In this document: positions 33,014-42,096 of the stretch, piece after piece
Layout of the letters: every line of letters begins with the position of its first letter
How positions within the stretch are numbered: the first letter of the stretch is position 1
Source: Thermocaproicibacter sp041859875
GTDB taxonomy: Bacteria > Bacillota > Clostridia > Oscillospirales > Acutalibacteraceae
Length of the DNA stretch: 60,136 bases
Reading direction: 5' to 3'
Assembly: GCA_041859875.1 (NCBI GenBank)
Contig: JBFLFY010000013.1
Location: forward strand, 1-60,136
Translations under genes and position numbers: made by a program
Notes under the pieces: generated by a model
What the model was told of the DNA's origin: nothing
The model's database searches: none
The model's input: only the letters and a program-made list of their open reading frames with translations

Positions 33014-35086
33014 TTAAGTGCTGCCGATTGACACATTGGCAATCGCCTGAATCTGCACGTTGTTTTCCAGCTCATTAAATGAAAGCACAACCGCCTTTGG
33101 ACAGAACTGCTGCATCAGTTTGCTGAAATACAGCCTTACAATCGGTGAAGTCAAGATAATCGGCGTTGTTACAATATCTTTTACATTATTAATACATTCG
33201 GTAAGCTTCGTAATGATTTTCTGAGTCGTCTGTGGGTCGAGTGAAAGGTAAGTGCCATGCTCATTTTTGCTGATGGAGTTCACAATGGCCTTTTCTATCT
33301 GGCCGTCAAGTGTTATGACTTTAATCTGACCGCCTTCCGACCACTGGCGCGTAATGGTGCGCCGCAGCGACTGGCGCACATATTCGGTCAGAAGCTCCGG
33401 GTCATGTATAGAAGGCGCATAGTTGGAAATGGTTTCGAGAATGCTTTCGATGTCGCGGATTGGGATTCCTCCACGCAGCAGGTTACACAGAACCTTCTGG
33501 AGATTTGCCTCCGTGATGATATTCGGCACCACATCTGTAACAAGCGGTTCGTTGTACTTCTTGAGGTTGTCAAGTATCTGGTGAACATCCTGGCGTGAAA
33601 GGAGTTCGTGGGCATGCTGGCGCACCGTTTCCGAAAGGTGGGTCACCACAACCGAAAGCGGGTCAATAACGGTGTAACCATAAATTTCAGCCAGGTCCTT
33701 TTTATCCGGCGTTATCCATTTGCTTGGGATACCATAGGCTGGCTCGATGGTGTCGATGCCATCGATTTCACCCGTCAGGTTGCCTGGGTCAAGCGCAAGG
33801 TAATAGTCCATCAAAATTTCGCCGCGGGCCACTTCCTCCCCTTTAATTTTAATGACATACTGATTCGGATTTAGGCTTCCGCCGTCGCGCAGTCGAACCG
33901 GCGGGACAACCATGCCCATATCCGTTGCAAACTGCTTGCGGAACATCACAAGGCGGTCAATAAAGCTGCTCCCGCTCCGCTCGTCAACAAGCGGTATCAG
34001 GCTGTACCCGAACTCCATTTCAATCGCGTCAAGCGGCAGTAGTTTGTAAATATTGTCAATATTCTTATAAAATTCCGTTTCATTGACCGGTGCTGCTGCC
34101 GAAGGCCCTCCGGCAGCAGCCGCAGCGGCTTCCGGTTCCTGAAATTCCTGCTGCTTTTTCCGCATCATGGCACCAAACGTTATGAGCAGCGCAGCAACAA
34201 TCAGCAGCTGCACAATCGGCATGTTCGGGATAAGGCACATACCGGCCACTGCAAAGCCTGCAATCATAATAACGGTTGGCTGTGCAAGGAACTGGCGTGT
34301 AACGTCCTTGCCAAGGGTAGAGTCCGAAGCGGCACGGGTAACGATCATGCCGGTTGCCGTGGAAATCAGAAGGGCCGGGATTTGGGAAACGAGGCCGTCA
34401 CCAACGGATGCAATGGTGTATATCTGCAGAACGTCATTAAAGGACTTTCCATCCTGCACCATGCCAATAATCATACCGGCAATCAGGTTAATAAACGTAA
34501 TGACAATCGACATGACGGCGTCGCCTTTTACGAACTTGCTGGCACCATCCATAGAGCCGTAGAACTCAGCCTCGCGCTGAACGTCTTCCCGGCGTTTGCG
34601 AGCCTGCATCTCATCGATAAGCCCGGAGTTCAAGTCGGCGTCAATCGCCATCTGCTTACCTGGCATAGCGTCCAATTTAAATCGTGCCGCAACTTCCGAC
34701 ACACGCTCGGAACCTTTCGTAATAACGAGGAAGTTCACAAGAACAATGATAAGGAAAACAATGAAGCCTACGACAACATTGCCTGCAAGGACAAACGTAC
34801 CAAATGTCTTAATGACCTGCCCTGCAAAGCCCTGGTTTGTCAGGATCTGCCGCGTGGAGGAAATATTCAGCGACAGCCTGAAAATTGTGGCTATCAGCAA
34901 AATTGACGGGAAAACGGAAAAATCCAGTGCCGTCTTGATGTACATCGTCATCAGCAGAATGATGAGCGAAAGCGAGATGTTCAGGATAAACATCATGTCC
35001 AGCAGCGGTGTGGGCAGCGGGATAATAATCAGAGCGATAATCAGGATAACAAAGATGGCAACTGCATTGTTCAGGAACTTCTTCAA
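33014..35086 (-). CDS. flhA: FlhA flagellar export gate protein
   Basis: A core membrane component of the flagellar type III export gate; its cytoplasmic ring docks substrates and chaperones. It has 690 residues. Eight N-terminal membrane helices (to about 330) include PLPTPLLDMMFILNISLSL and the conserved loop MPGKQMAIDADLNSGLID. After a linker with a run of Ala/Gly comes the cytoplasmic domain (about 355-690). The start is a TTG that abuts the flhB stop (TAATTG), with AAAGGAG 12 nt upstream. No ATG lies nearby, so the TTG start and coupling to flhB look real. Confidence 0.96.
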   Translation of the reverse strand: MKKFLNNAVAIFVILIIALIIIPLPTPLLDMMFILNISLSLIILLMTMYIKTALDFSVFPSILLIATIFRLSLNISSTRQILTNQGFAGQVIKTFGTFVLAGNVVVGFIVFLIIVLVNFLVITKGSERVSEVAARFKLDAMPGKQMAIDADLNSGLIDEMQARKRREDVQREAEFYGSMDGASKFVKGDAVMSIVITFINLIAGMIIGMVQDGKSFNDVLQIYTIASVGDGLVSQIPALLISTATGMIVTRAASDSTLGKDVTRQFLAQPTVIMIAGFAVAGMCLIPNMPIVQLLIVAALLITFGAMMRKKQQEFQEPEAAAAAAGGPSAAAPVNETEFYKNIDNIYKLLPLDAIEMEFGYSLIPLVDERSGSSFIDRLVMFRKQFATDMGMVVPPVRLRDGGSLNPNQYVIKIKGEEVARGEILMDYYLALDPGNLTGEIDGIDTIEPAYGIPSKWITPDKKDLAEIYGYTVIDPLSVVVTHLSETVRQHAHELLSRQDVHQILDNLKKYNEPLVTDVVPNIITEANLQKVLCNLLRGGIPIRDIESILETISNYAPSIHDPELLTEYVRQSLRRTITRQWSEGGQIKVITLDGQIEKAIVNSISKNEHGTYLSLDPQTTQKIITKLTECINNVKDIVTTPIILTSPIVRLYFSKLMQQFCPKAVVLSFNELENNVQIQAIANVSIGST

Positions 35087-36160
35087 TTACCGCTTCAACT
35101 CCTTTTTCTTCAGCTGGAACACCCAAGCCATAATTCCGGCGAGGGCTGTGTAGAACTCAGGCGGTATCTGCTGGTTTACTTCAACGGCAGCATACAGCGC
35201 ATGCGCAAGGGGCACGTCCTCTTTCATGGGGATTTGATACTGTTCGGCAATTTCTATTATCTTAAAGGCAATGCGGTCTTTGCCTTTTGCAACAACGACC
35301 GGTGCTTCATCATTTTCTGGGTCATAGCAAAGAGCAATTGCGTAATGCGTAGGGTTTCGAACGACAACGTCGGCTGTAGGCACCTGCTGCATCATACGCT
35401 TCTGCGACATGCTGCGCTGCACCTGGCGGATTCTTCCCTTTGTTTCCGGGTTGCCTTCCAACTCCTTATACTCTTCTTTTACCTCCTGCTTTGTCATCTT
35501 GATGTTGCGCTCATATTCCCACCACTCGTAAAAATAGTCCAAGGCAGAAAGGGCAATAAACACAACCGACATCTGTATTACAAGATCCATAATATCCTGT
35601 AGAATAAATATGGTGGACTGCATGACATCGTTTTCCATCATGGAAGTACATTGGGCAGCAATGTCGACAATCTTGAGGTAAATCAGGTAACCAATGATAA
35701 CAATTTTTATGGTTGCTTTCAGCACCTCTACCAGGGAACGGACTGAAAACAGGCGCTTAATCCCCTGCAGGGGGCTCATATTGGAAAACTTGAACTTTAT
35801 TTTTTCGCCGGAAAATTTAAATTTGGTCTGGATTCCGGCTACCAGAACAGCCACCACAAGCGCCGTTACCATGGCGGGTGCGGAAAGCAGCACAATGCTA
35901 ATCCAAGATTCTCTTCGGATGCCGTTCATCAATTCAGCAGTAAGGGATGTGGTGTTGCCGGCCAAATGAAAATACCGTTGAAGAAGGTTACTGATGGCAC
36001 GGTACAGGGTGGGCATCGCCATACGCAGAACGACAAAAATCGCTAAAATGGAAAATGCGCTGATAACATCTTGGCTCTGAAACAGGTTGCCTTTTTTTCG
36101 TTCATCTTCACGCTTTTTCGGCGTAGCTTTTTCTGTTTTTTCTTCCGCCGAAGCAGCCAT
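35087..36160 (-). CDS. flhB: FlhB export-specificity switch protein
   Basis: A membrane protein that changes export from rod/hook to filament substrates after self-cleavage. It has 357 residues. The N-terminus is KTEKATPKKREDERKKGN. Four membrane helices follow (about 30-220), then the cytoplasmic domain with the autocleavage motif N269-P-T-H272 in VVVRNPTHYAIAL. The end is IPPEFYTALAGIMAWVFQ. GGGGGGAA precedes the ATG. A separate protein at 20362-20760 matches only the part after NPTH. Confidence 0.96.
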   Translation of the reverse strand: MAASAEEKTEKATPKKREDERKKGNLFQSQDVISAFSILAIFVVLRMAMPTLYRAISNLLQRYFHLAGNTTSLTAELMNGIRRESWISIVLLSAPAMVTALVVAVLVAGIQTKFKFSGEKIKFKFSNMSPLQGIKRLFSVRSLVEVLKATIKIVIIGYLIYLKIVDIAAQCTSMMENDVMQSTIFILQDIMDLVIQMSVVFIALSALDYFYEWWEYERNIKMTKQEVKEEYKELEGNPETKGRIRQVQRSMSQKRMMQQVPTADVVVRNPTHYAIALCYDPENDEAPVVVAKGKDRIAFKIIEIAEQYQIPMKEDVPLAHALYAAVEVNQQIPPEFYTALAGIMAWVFQLKKKELKR

Positions 36161-36192
36161 TTGGTTCCCCCCTGTTTACACATTTGAAACGG

Positions 36193-36957
36193 CTAGGTAA
36201 GCATGGAAAAAACGCCGCTGATGCTTTGGAACGTAACGCCAATCAGCCTTTCCAAAAAAGCAGAGAACGGCGGATCCAACACAACAATCGCGACGAAGCC
36301 AATGATGATTTTCAGCTGAACCTCAATCGTAAAAATATCGATTTGCGGTATGGCCTTCATCATAATACCTATGCCGATCTGACTGATCATTTCAACAGCA
36401 ATCACCGGCAGGCACAGCTTGACCGAGTAGAGAAGCATCAGCCCAAAAACGGAAACCAACTTTTTGAAAACATCGGCCGGAATCATTTCCGCGCCATACG
36501 GCACGGCCGTACTAAGCTTGACGAAAATCTGCATTAACGTCAAATGCGAATTGGTAAGAAAAAAAATGAGCATAAACATGGCGTTTAGAATTGAAGCGGA
36601 AAGCGGCATGGAAATGTTGCTCTGCGGGTCATAAATCTTCGACATGGAAATGCCAATCTGCATATCCATTTGCTCGCCAGCCATGATGATGACGGACTGT
36701 GCCATCTGCAAAATGGATCCAATGGCGAAGCCAACCAAAAAGTCTTTCACGGCGCAGATGAAAAACACGCCGACGGAAGTGACCTCAACTGCTTTCTGCG
36801 GTACAAACGAATAAGTAAACAGGGAAAGCATAAAAGCAAACGTGACCCGAAAAATTGCAGGAACATTTTTTCTGCCAAAAATCGGGTTGAACAGAATGCA
36901 GCCTGACATCCGCATAAGGATCAGCATCAGCAGGGTAAAATTGTAATTCAGGTCCAC
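36193..36957 (-). CDS. fliR: FliR export gate membrane protein
   Basis: Forms the export gate with FliP and FliQ. It has 254 residues and about six hydrophobic segments; RMSGCILFNPIFGRKNVP is the family N-terminal signature. Late GLMLLYSVKLCLPVIAVEMISQIGIGIMMKAIPQ is also typical. The start is a GTG with GGTGG four nt upstream. It lies between fliQ and flhB as in most bacteria. Confidence 0.95.
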   Translation of the reverse strand: MDLNYNFTLLMLILMRMSGCILFNPIFGRKNVPAIFRVTFAFMLSLFTYSFVPQKAVEVTSVGVFFICAVKDFLVGFAIGSILQMAQSVIIMAGEQMDMQIGISMSKIYDPQSNISMPLSASILNAMFMLIFFLTNSHLTLMQIFVKLSTAVPYGAEMIPADVFKKLVSVFGLMLLYSVKLCLPVIAVEMISQIGIGIMMKAIPQIDIFTIEVQLKIIIGFVAIVVLDPPFSAFLERLIGVTFQSISGVFSMLT

Positions 36958-36972
36958 TCAGCCACCACGCCT

Positions 36973-37239
36973 TCAGCTCAGCTTGACGATCTCGTCGAAA
37001 ATATAATAGGTGAATTCTTTCATATTCTGCAGCATCCATGTACCCATGACAACAAGAATCACCGCAATTGCCACCAGTTTTGGAACAAACACCACCGTCT
37101 GTTCATGAATCTGCGTAGCAGCCTGCAGAATTGCTATGATAAGCCCAACGACCATACTGACAAGCAGTACAGGGGTCGAAACTTTCAGCATAACCATCAT
37201 TGCCGCCTGGATAATCTGCATGATTTGTGCTATGGACAT
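36973..37239 (-). CDS. fliQ: FliQ export gate membrane protein
   Basis: An 88-residue protein with two membrane helices, part of the FliP5Q4R1 gate. VSTPVLLVSMVVGLIIAILQAATQIHEQTV carries the conserved Q-ATQI-EQT pattern. AAAGGAAATAG precedes the ATG. Confidence 0.95.
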   Translation of the reverse strand: MSIAQIMQIIQAAMMVMLKVSTPVLLVSMVVGLIIAILQAATQIHEQTVVFVPKLVAIAVILVVMGTWMLQNMKEFTYYIFDEIVKLS

Positions 37240-37268
37240 ATGCTATTTCCTTTCCGGCCGGCGCGCCG

Positions 37269-38057
37269 CTACAAATTGAACGAAATCGTCAGGGTCTTGA
37301 ACAGAAGATCCCAGCCGTCTACCAGAACAAACAGAAGAATTTTGAACGGAAGCGATACCATGCTTGGCGGCAGCATAACCATGCCCATCGACATCAGTGT
37401 GCTGGAAACAATCATATCGATAATCAGGAAAGGAATATAAATCAGGAATCCGATAATAAACGCGCGCTTCAGCTCACTTGACATAAAGGCCGGAATCACC
37501 ACTGTAATAGAAAGTTCCTGATTCTTTGTGGTGCTTTTCACCTTGGCCAGGCTGCGGAAAAGGTTCAGGTCATCCTTTTTTGTATTTTTCAGCATAAATT
37601 CTTTCAGCGGCACGCTGGCTTTTTTTAGGAACTGCTCCTGTGTAATTTTCTGCTCTTTATACGGCAGGTAGGCCTGCGTATTGATTTTGGCAACCACAGG
37701 CGACATGATAAACAGAGAAAGAAACAGAGAAATACTAATAATTACCTGGTTTGGCGGCGTGTTCTGCAGGCCCAGGGCATTGCGTAAAAACGAAAGGACT
37801 ATCACAATGCGGGTAAAGCAACTTGTCATAATCAGGATGCTTGGAAGAAGAGCCAGCACGGTCATCATTTCTATAATTTCAAGTGTGTTGACGCCCTTGC
37901 CGTTTACATCTACATTGACTGTTGCTGCGGAAGCCTTCATAGGGACCAGGAAAAGAACAACAAGGAAGACCGCCGTGGAAAGCATTATTTTTCGAGCTAA
38001 TTTGCGCTTTTTCGCGCTTTTCGCCTTATGGTCTTCTGCTGTTATTGTTTCTGTCAT
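37269..38057 (-). CDS. fliP: FliP export gate membrane protein
   Basis: The main gate subunit. It has 262 residues. A charged start and a cleavable-type signal (LSTAVFLVVLFLVPMKASA) precede the mature part. Family motifs are TCFTRIVIVLSFLRNALGLQNTPPNQV, FLSLFIMSP and the late GMVMLPPSMVSLPFKILLFVLVDGW. The start overlaps the end of fliO by about 32 nt, and no clear ribosome site precedes the ATG, so translation is probably coupled. Confidence 0.95.
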   Translation of the reverse strand: MTETITAEDHKAKSAKKRKLARKIMLSTAVFLVVLFLVPMKASAATVNVDVNGKGVNTLEIIEMMTVLALLPSILIMTSCFTRIVIVLSFLRNALGLQNTPPNQVIISISLFLSLFIMSPVVAKINTQAYLPYKEQKITQEQFLKKASVPLKEFMLKNTKKDDLNLFRSLAKVKSTTKNQELSITVVIPAFMSSELKRAFIIGFLIYIPFLIIDMIVSSTLMSMGMVMLPPSMVSLPFKILLFVLVDGWDLLFKTLTISFNL

Positions 38058-38424
38058 TTCCCGTCATACCCCATTTTCCCCGAAGTGCAGAGCTCATTAA
38101 GTCTTTAAAGTTCTGCTGTACCGCCGCGGGCGGTTTCTTGACATAATTCTCGTCCAGTTTCATTAAAATCTCTACCCGCTCGTTTGAAAAAGAAAGCAGG
38201 TAACAGGCTCCGCAGATTTCCGCGATTACAAGACCTTTGTCGGGTGCAAGGCTCACCCGTTCCAGGATGCGGATGTTTGAGGTATTCCCCGTATTCCCAA
38301 CTTTTTTTGAAACGAATTTACTGAGCTTCCAGCAAAGCCAGAGAACACCCGCAACCACAAGGATATAGAGTGCAAGCTCAAGGCCGGGGTTGTCGATGGA
38401 AAGGCGGTAATTCTGCATTTCCAT
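38026..38424 (-). CDS. fliO: FliO/FliZ-like flagellar biosynthesis protein
   Basis: A 132-residue protein with one membrane helix (about 15-35) and a cytoplasmic part with ILERVSLAPDKGLVIAEICGACYLL, the FliO core (usual form: ...R..L...K.l.lv..g...lL). It helps FliP assemble. The ATG at 38424 is next to the cheY stop; its ribosome site is weak. The 3' end overlaps fliP. Confidence 0.85.
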   Translation of the reverse strand: MEMQNYRLSIDNPGLELALYILVVAGVLWLCWKLSKFVSKKVGNTGNTSNIRILERVSLAPDKGLVIAEICGACYLLSFSNERVEILMKLDENYVKKPPAAVQQNFKDLMSSALRGKWGMTGNDRNNNSRRP

Positions 38425-38425
38425 T

Positions 38426-38791
38426 TTACTGGCCAAGAATATTGGTTACCGTTTTCATAATGCGGTCTGCTTTGAAAGGCTTTACAATAAAGTCTTTGGC
38501 ACCCTGCTTTAGGGCATCTACCACCATGGCTTCCTGCCCCATGGCAGAGCACATAATGACGCAGGCATTGGGGTCTGCTGCACGAATTTGTTTCAAAGCT
38601 TCCAGCCCATCCATCACAGGCATAGTAATATCCATAATAACAAGGTCCGGTTTTTCCTTGGCGTACGTATCTACCGCAACTTGGCCATTATTGGCTTCAA
38701 TAATATTGGAAAAGCCGTTTTTGGAAAGTGTATCTTTTATCATCATTCGCATAAAAGCCGCGTCATCCACAAGCATTATTTTTTTATCCAT
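38426..38791 (-). CDS. cheY: CheY chemotaxis response regulator
   Basis: A 121-residue single receiver domain that binds FliM when phosphorylated. All active residues are present: D9-D10, phospho-acceptor D54 (VIMDITMPVMDG), S82 and K104 (FIVKP). This contrasts with the degenerate receiver of CheB. Its phosphatases in the window are CheC and the CheC-like part of FliY. AGGAGG lies 8 nt before the ATG. Confidence 0.97.
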   Translation of the reverse strand: MDKKIMLVDDAAFMRMMIKDTLSKNGFSNIIEANNGQVAVDTYAKEKPDLVIMDITMPVMDGLEALKQIRAADPNACVIMCSAMGQEAMVVDALKQGAKDFIVKPFKADRIMKTVTNILGQ

Positions 38792-38851
38792 TGTCGTTCC
38801 TCCTAAATTATGAATCGATGTGTGCCAATCTCATTATTGCCTGGATTTGTT

Positions 38852-39481
38852 TCAGATGAGTTTCATGAGCTCGCTGTTCATGACTTCGGTAATTCGGACG
38901 CCATAATTGTCATCAACAACAACAACTGTTCCTTTTGCGATTGCTTTTCCATTTACATAAACATCGACTTGAGATCCAGCCTGTCGATTCAATTCTACAA
39001 TCGTTCCAGGTGAAAAATCAAGAATTTCCTTGATTTTTTTCGTTGTTCTGCCAATTTCAACAGTAATCTGAAGCGGAACCGTCAGAATCATGTTCAGATT
39101 ATTCGTTTCGCCCTTTGAAAGGTTTGCCTTGGAAGCGTCAAAACTTGGGTAAACTGCACTTGAAACCGTATAGTTCGGTGCAGGCTCACTAGACTGGAAA
39201 GGCTGGGCCTGAGCTATCGTCGGCACCACTGCAGACGCAGGCTGCATAGGTGCTGCCACGGGAACTGCCGCGGGGACCGGAGCCTGCACAGCCGCTGCAG
39301 GAGCGGCTGTTGTGGGAGCGGAAGCTGCCACCGGTGTTGCAGCGGGAGCCGGTGCCGCTGCAGGAGCTGCCGCTGGGGCTTCCGACTGTTCCCCACCATC
39401 GTCTGCGGAAAGGCCAAAGTTGTCAACAAGTTCTTTTGCAAGGTCTGTTTGCATAACATTAATAAACTTGCTGTTCACCAA
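38852..39481 (-). CDS. fliN: FliN-like C-terminal part of FliY, after an in-frame stop
   Basis: A frame of 209 residues from the first usable start (GTG). A linker of about 100 residues is almost pure Ala/Pro/Val/Gln. Then comes the FliN/SpoA domain (about 125-205; LTVPLQITVEIGRTTKKIKEIL, ELNRQAGSQVDVYVNGKAIAKG), which forms the bottom of the C-ring. The same frame continues upstream through about 29 further sense codons that look like FliY (YLTGSESLVTVTFDLQIAD) to a TAA that ends the 39569-40051 gene. Neither the GTG at 39481 nor the ATG at 39454 has a ribosome site. So this is either the tail of one fliY gene broken by a nonsense change or read through, or a reinitiated FliN. Confidence 0.85.
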   Translation of the reverse strand: MVNSKFINVMQTDLAKELVDNFGLSADDGGEQSEAPAAAPAAAPAPAATPVAASAPTTAAPAAAVQAPVPAAVPVAAPMQPASAVVPTIAQAQPFQSSEPAPNYTVSSAVYPSFDASKANLSKGETNNLNMILTVPLQITVEIGRTTKKIKEILDFSPGTIVELNRQAGSQVDVYVNGKAIAKGTVVVVDDNYGVRITEVMNSELMKLI

Positions 39482-39568
39482 GTCTGCAATCTGCAGATCA
39501 AAGGTAACGGTGACAAGGCTTTCGCTTCCGGTTAAGTATCTTTCCTTGAACTGGTCGTTTCCCTGGAT

Positions 39569-40051
39569 TTAAAACGACTGCGGCGGTGAGATGTTAACCG
39601 TGCGGTTCAGGAACTGGGAAAGTGCTGTTGCCGCAGCTCCCATCATCTGGTTCATAACCTCGCACACCGCACCGAGGTTCATCTCGTCAAGGACAAACTC
39701 CTCATCCTTAAAGTCTTTCTGCAGCAGCAGGCCGACGATTGTTTTAATATCGTCACGTTTCAGGATTAAGAGGTTTTTGCCCGAAAGGCCCTCAACATAC
39801 TGGATTTCAACGCCAATAGCCGGCTCATACAGGTGAATGTCGAAGTCTTCCGTTTTTACGAGTTCAACATGCGGGGTTGTAATATTAACCGGCTTTCCCA
39901 GCAGCTGCGAAACCGAAGTGGCCGACGAGCCGAGGCTGATGTTCAGGATTTCTCCAATGGCATCCATCTCCATCTCAGTTAAGGCTGCCTTATTTTCATT
40001 CGCATCTGCAGTTTCTGCTGCCGCCGTCTCTTTCGTCTCCTTTGATTCCAA
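39569..40051 (-). CDS. fliY: CheC-like N-terminal part of FliY, ended by an in-frame TAA
   Basis: A 160-residue CheC-like domain. The first phosphatase site is D30-E34-N37 (DAIGEILN) and the second E131-N134 (GAVCEVMN, lacking the leading D/S). In B. subtilis FliY this domain dephosphorylates CheY-P at the switch and is fused to FliN. Here the product ends with ISPPQSF at a TAA, and the same frame then continues into FliN. The TTG at 40051 is preferred as start (AAAGGTG upstream); a GTG three codons earlier is too close to that site. I see no CheY-binding EIDALL-type motif at its N-terminus, unlike B. subtilis FliY. Confidence 0.88.
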   Translation of the reverse strand: MESKETKETAAAETADANENKAALTEMEMDAIGEILNISLGSSATSVSQLLGKPVNITTPHVELVKTEDFDIHLYEPAIGVEIQYVEGLSGKNLLILKRDDIKTIVGLLLQKDFKDEEFVLDEMNLGAVCEVMNQMMGAAATALSQFLNRTVNISPPQSF

Positions 40052-40074
40052 TGAAATCACCTTTTTCCAATTTA

Positions 40075-41073
40075 TTATTGAAGTACTTTATCTATTTTTA
40101 CCGCATAATGCTTGTTTTGGGTTCCAATCGTTCCCTTGAACCACTCAAGCTTTTCCACTTTAACCGTGGTGCTGCCCGGCTGCACTTTGGTATCCAGCGG
40201 AATAATGTCGCCAGGTTTCAGCACAATCAAATCCTGCAGCGGAACCTGTGCGCCGCCCAGTATAGCTGAAACCGCAAGCTGTGTGTCACCCAGCTGCTCC
40301 AAAATATTCTCCCGGTTTTCCTTCTCTGCTACGGGGTCCGTCTTTTTGTTGGCTTTAATAAACTTTTCACCAAAGCTCTTGAAGATCTCTTCAAGTGAAA
40401 TGGCGGGGAGGCAGATGTTCAGGTTGCCATGCAGGTCATTCAGCGTAATGTCAAGCACTACAATCGCGGCGGACTCATCTGGCTGTACGAACTGAATCAT
40501 CTGTGGATTTGTTTCAATGGAATCCATACTGAATGAAAGGTCAAAGTAGTTAATCCAGGCGTCTTTCATCAATCCTGCGAACTGTTTAAATAGATAATCC
40601 AAAAGGGAAAGTTCAATTTCGGTATAGTCACGGTCAATCGCATACCCGGAGCCGTCACCTCCAAGCAGCTTGTCAAGGATACAGAAAGAAATCGGCCGTG
40701 ACATTTCCAGCATAATCTGCTTATCTTCTACATTATAAGTTTTGCTGTGCAGACCCATGAGGGAAATCAGGACGGAATCATTCAGCGCGTTGCTGAACTC
40801 GCGGTATTCTTCCTCTTCTATCTGCAGTATCTCTACCTGGCAGGCTATGCGAAGCTGACCGGAAAGATAAAGTGACAGCAGGCGGGCGAAACTGTCAAAA
40901 ACATTCTGAAGGAGGCGCATTTGCTCCCTCGTGAACTTTTTTGGCGAAAGAAAATCATACTCTTTTACTTTCTGCTCTTCCGACTGTTTCTCTATGTCGC
41001 TGATGTCGGCATTTCCGCTCTGCAGGCTGCCAAGAAGTTCATCGATTTGCTGCTGTGATAAAACTTCTGCCAT
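40075..41073 (-). CDS. fliM: FliM flagellar motor switch protein
   Basis: Binds CheY-P and turns the motor switch. It has 332 residues. The N-terminal CheY-binding helix is LSQQQIDELL (usual EIDALL form). A CheC-like middle domain follows, with FTREQMRLLQNVFDSFARLLSLYLSG, then a C-terminal SpoA domain with LGGAQVPLQDLIVLKPGDIIPLD. The ATG at 41073 was chosen from that N-terminus; in-frame starts up to seven codons earlier exist. No fliL lies between motB and fliM, where many Clostridia carry it. Confidence 0.95.
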   Translation of the reverse strand: MAEVLSQQQIDELLGSLQSGNADISDIEKQSEEQKVKEYDFLSPKKFTREQMRLLQNVFDSFARLLSLYLSGQLRIACQVEILQIEEEEYREFSNALNDSVLISLMGLHSKTYNVEDKQIMLEMSRPISFCILDKLLGGDGSGYAIDRDYTEIELSLLDYLFKQFAGLMKDAWINYFDLSFSMDSIETNPQMIQFVQPDESAAIVVLDITLNDLHGNLNICLPAISLEEIFKSFGEKFIKANKKTDPVAEKENRENILEQLGDTQLAVSAILGGAQVPLQDLIVLKPGDIIPLDTKVQPGSTTVKVEKLEWFKGTIGTQNKHYAVKIDKVLQ

Positions 41074-41172
41074 GCGTACCACCATTCTCCGCACAAATCA
41101 TAAACAAACTTAATTGACAATTTATGAAAAGCATACGGGCCGGTGCGGAAGGTCCGCTGCGTATTTTCCACT

Positions 41173-42060
41173 TTAAGGCGCTTTGCTTGTTGCAGAAGGA
41201 CTCGCCGGGGAACTGCCGCCGGCCGAAGCACTGGAAGATGAGCCGGAAGGGTTGTTAATACTGTCGTAGATTTGCTGAAGTTCATCCTGCGATTTCCCAA
41301 CTTTGGAAATATAGATTTCCACCCTGCGGTTCTTGGCGCGGGTAGCCTCTGTACCATCATCTTTTACAAACGGCCGGTACTCACCGTAACCTTCACTGAC
41401 CATCTTTTCCCCGCCGATGATTCCTTTAGACTGCACATACAGCAGCACGTTTTTAGCTCGATCCGACGAGAGCCCACGGTCAAACGCCTGGCGTTCCGTT
41501 GTATTAGTTGCAGAAACCTTTGCCGTATGCCCGTAAAACCTTACTTCGCCAATCTGGTTCGGTATGCCGGACATCGCGTCGCACAGAATATCCAGCAGTT
41601 TCTTGCCCTGCGACCCAAGTTCTGCGCTGTCGCCGCTGAAGAAAATACTGTTTCGGAACGACAGAAATGTGTAGCCATTCCCTTTGTAAATTCCCACCTG
41701 CGATTGAAGATTCTTTTTCACAATATAATTTTTGAAATAGGGGTAAAGGTCGTCAAAATTTGATACCTTATCTACGTTTTTACTTGAGCTTGATGACGCT
41801 GATGAAGCTGATGAAGTTTTTGCGCCGGAAGATGACGCCGCCTGCGGCAATTTCAGCTTGTTTATATCAACAGCAGCTACGGAAGACGGTGGAGTCCCAT
41901 TTTTCATTTGGAGTGCACTGACAAGTTTTTTCCACTTCTCCGCATTCATTGTTGTCATTGAGAACAGAAGCACAAAGAATGTCAGCAGCAATGTCACCAT
42001 ATCGGAGTATGTATCGAGCCAGTTTGCGCACTGCGATGAGCTTTTCTTTTTTTTTCGCAT
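41173..42060 (-). CDS. motB: MotB flagellar stator protein
   Basis: A stator subunit anchored to peptidoglycan. It has 295 residues. A short basic N-terminus leads to the single helix with the proton/ion-carrying Asp20 (TYSDMVTLLLTFFVLLFSM). A Ser/Ala linker (about 75-95) and the OmpA-like domain (VRFYGHTAKVSATN, RAKNVLLYV, GYGEYRPF, RAKNRRVEI) follow. The C-terminal 25 residues are Ser/Ala/Pro-rich. GAAGGCGG precedes the ATG. It pairs with motA 36 bp upstream. Confidence 0.95.
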   Translation of the reverse strand: MRKKKKSSSQCANWLDTYSDMVTLLLTFFVLLFSMTTMNAEKWKKLVSALQMKNGTPPSSVAAVDINKLKLPQAASSSGAKTSSASSASSSSSKNVDKVSNFDDLYPYFKNYIVKKNLQSQVGIYKGNGYTFLSFRNSIFFSGDSAELGSQGKKLLDILCDAMSGIPNQIGEVRFYGHTAKVSATNTTERQAFDRGLSSDRAKNVLLYVQSKGIIGGEKMVSEGYGEYRPFVKDDGTEATRAKNRRVEIYISKVGKSQDELQQIYDSINNPSGSSSSASAGGSSPASPSATSKAP

Positions 42061-42096
42061 TGTTCCGCCTTCTTCATAAATTACTGACAGGAAAGA

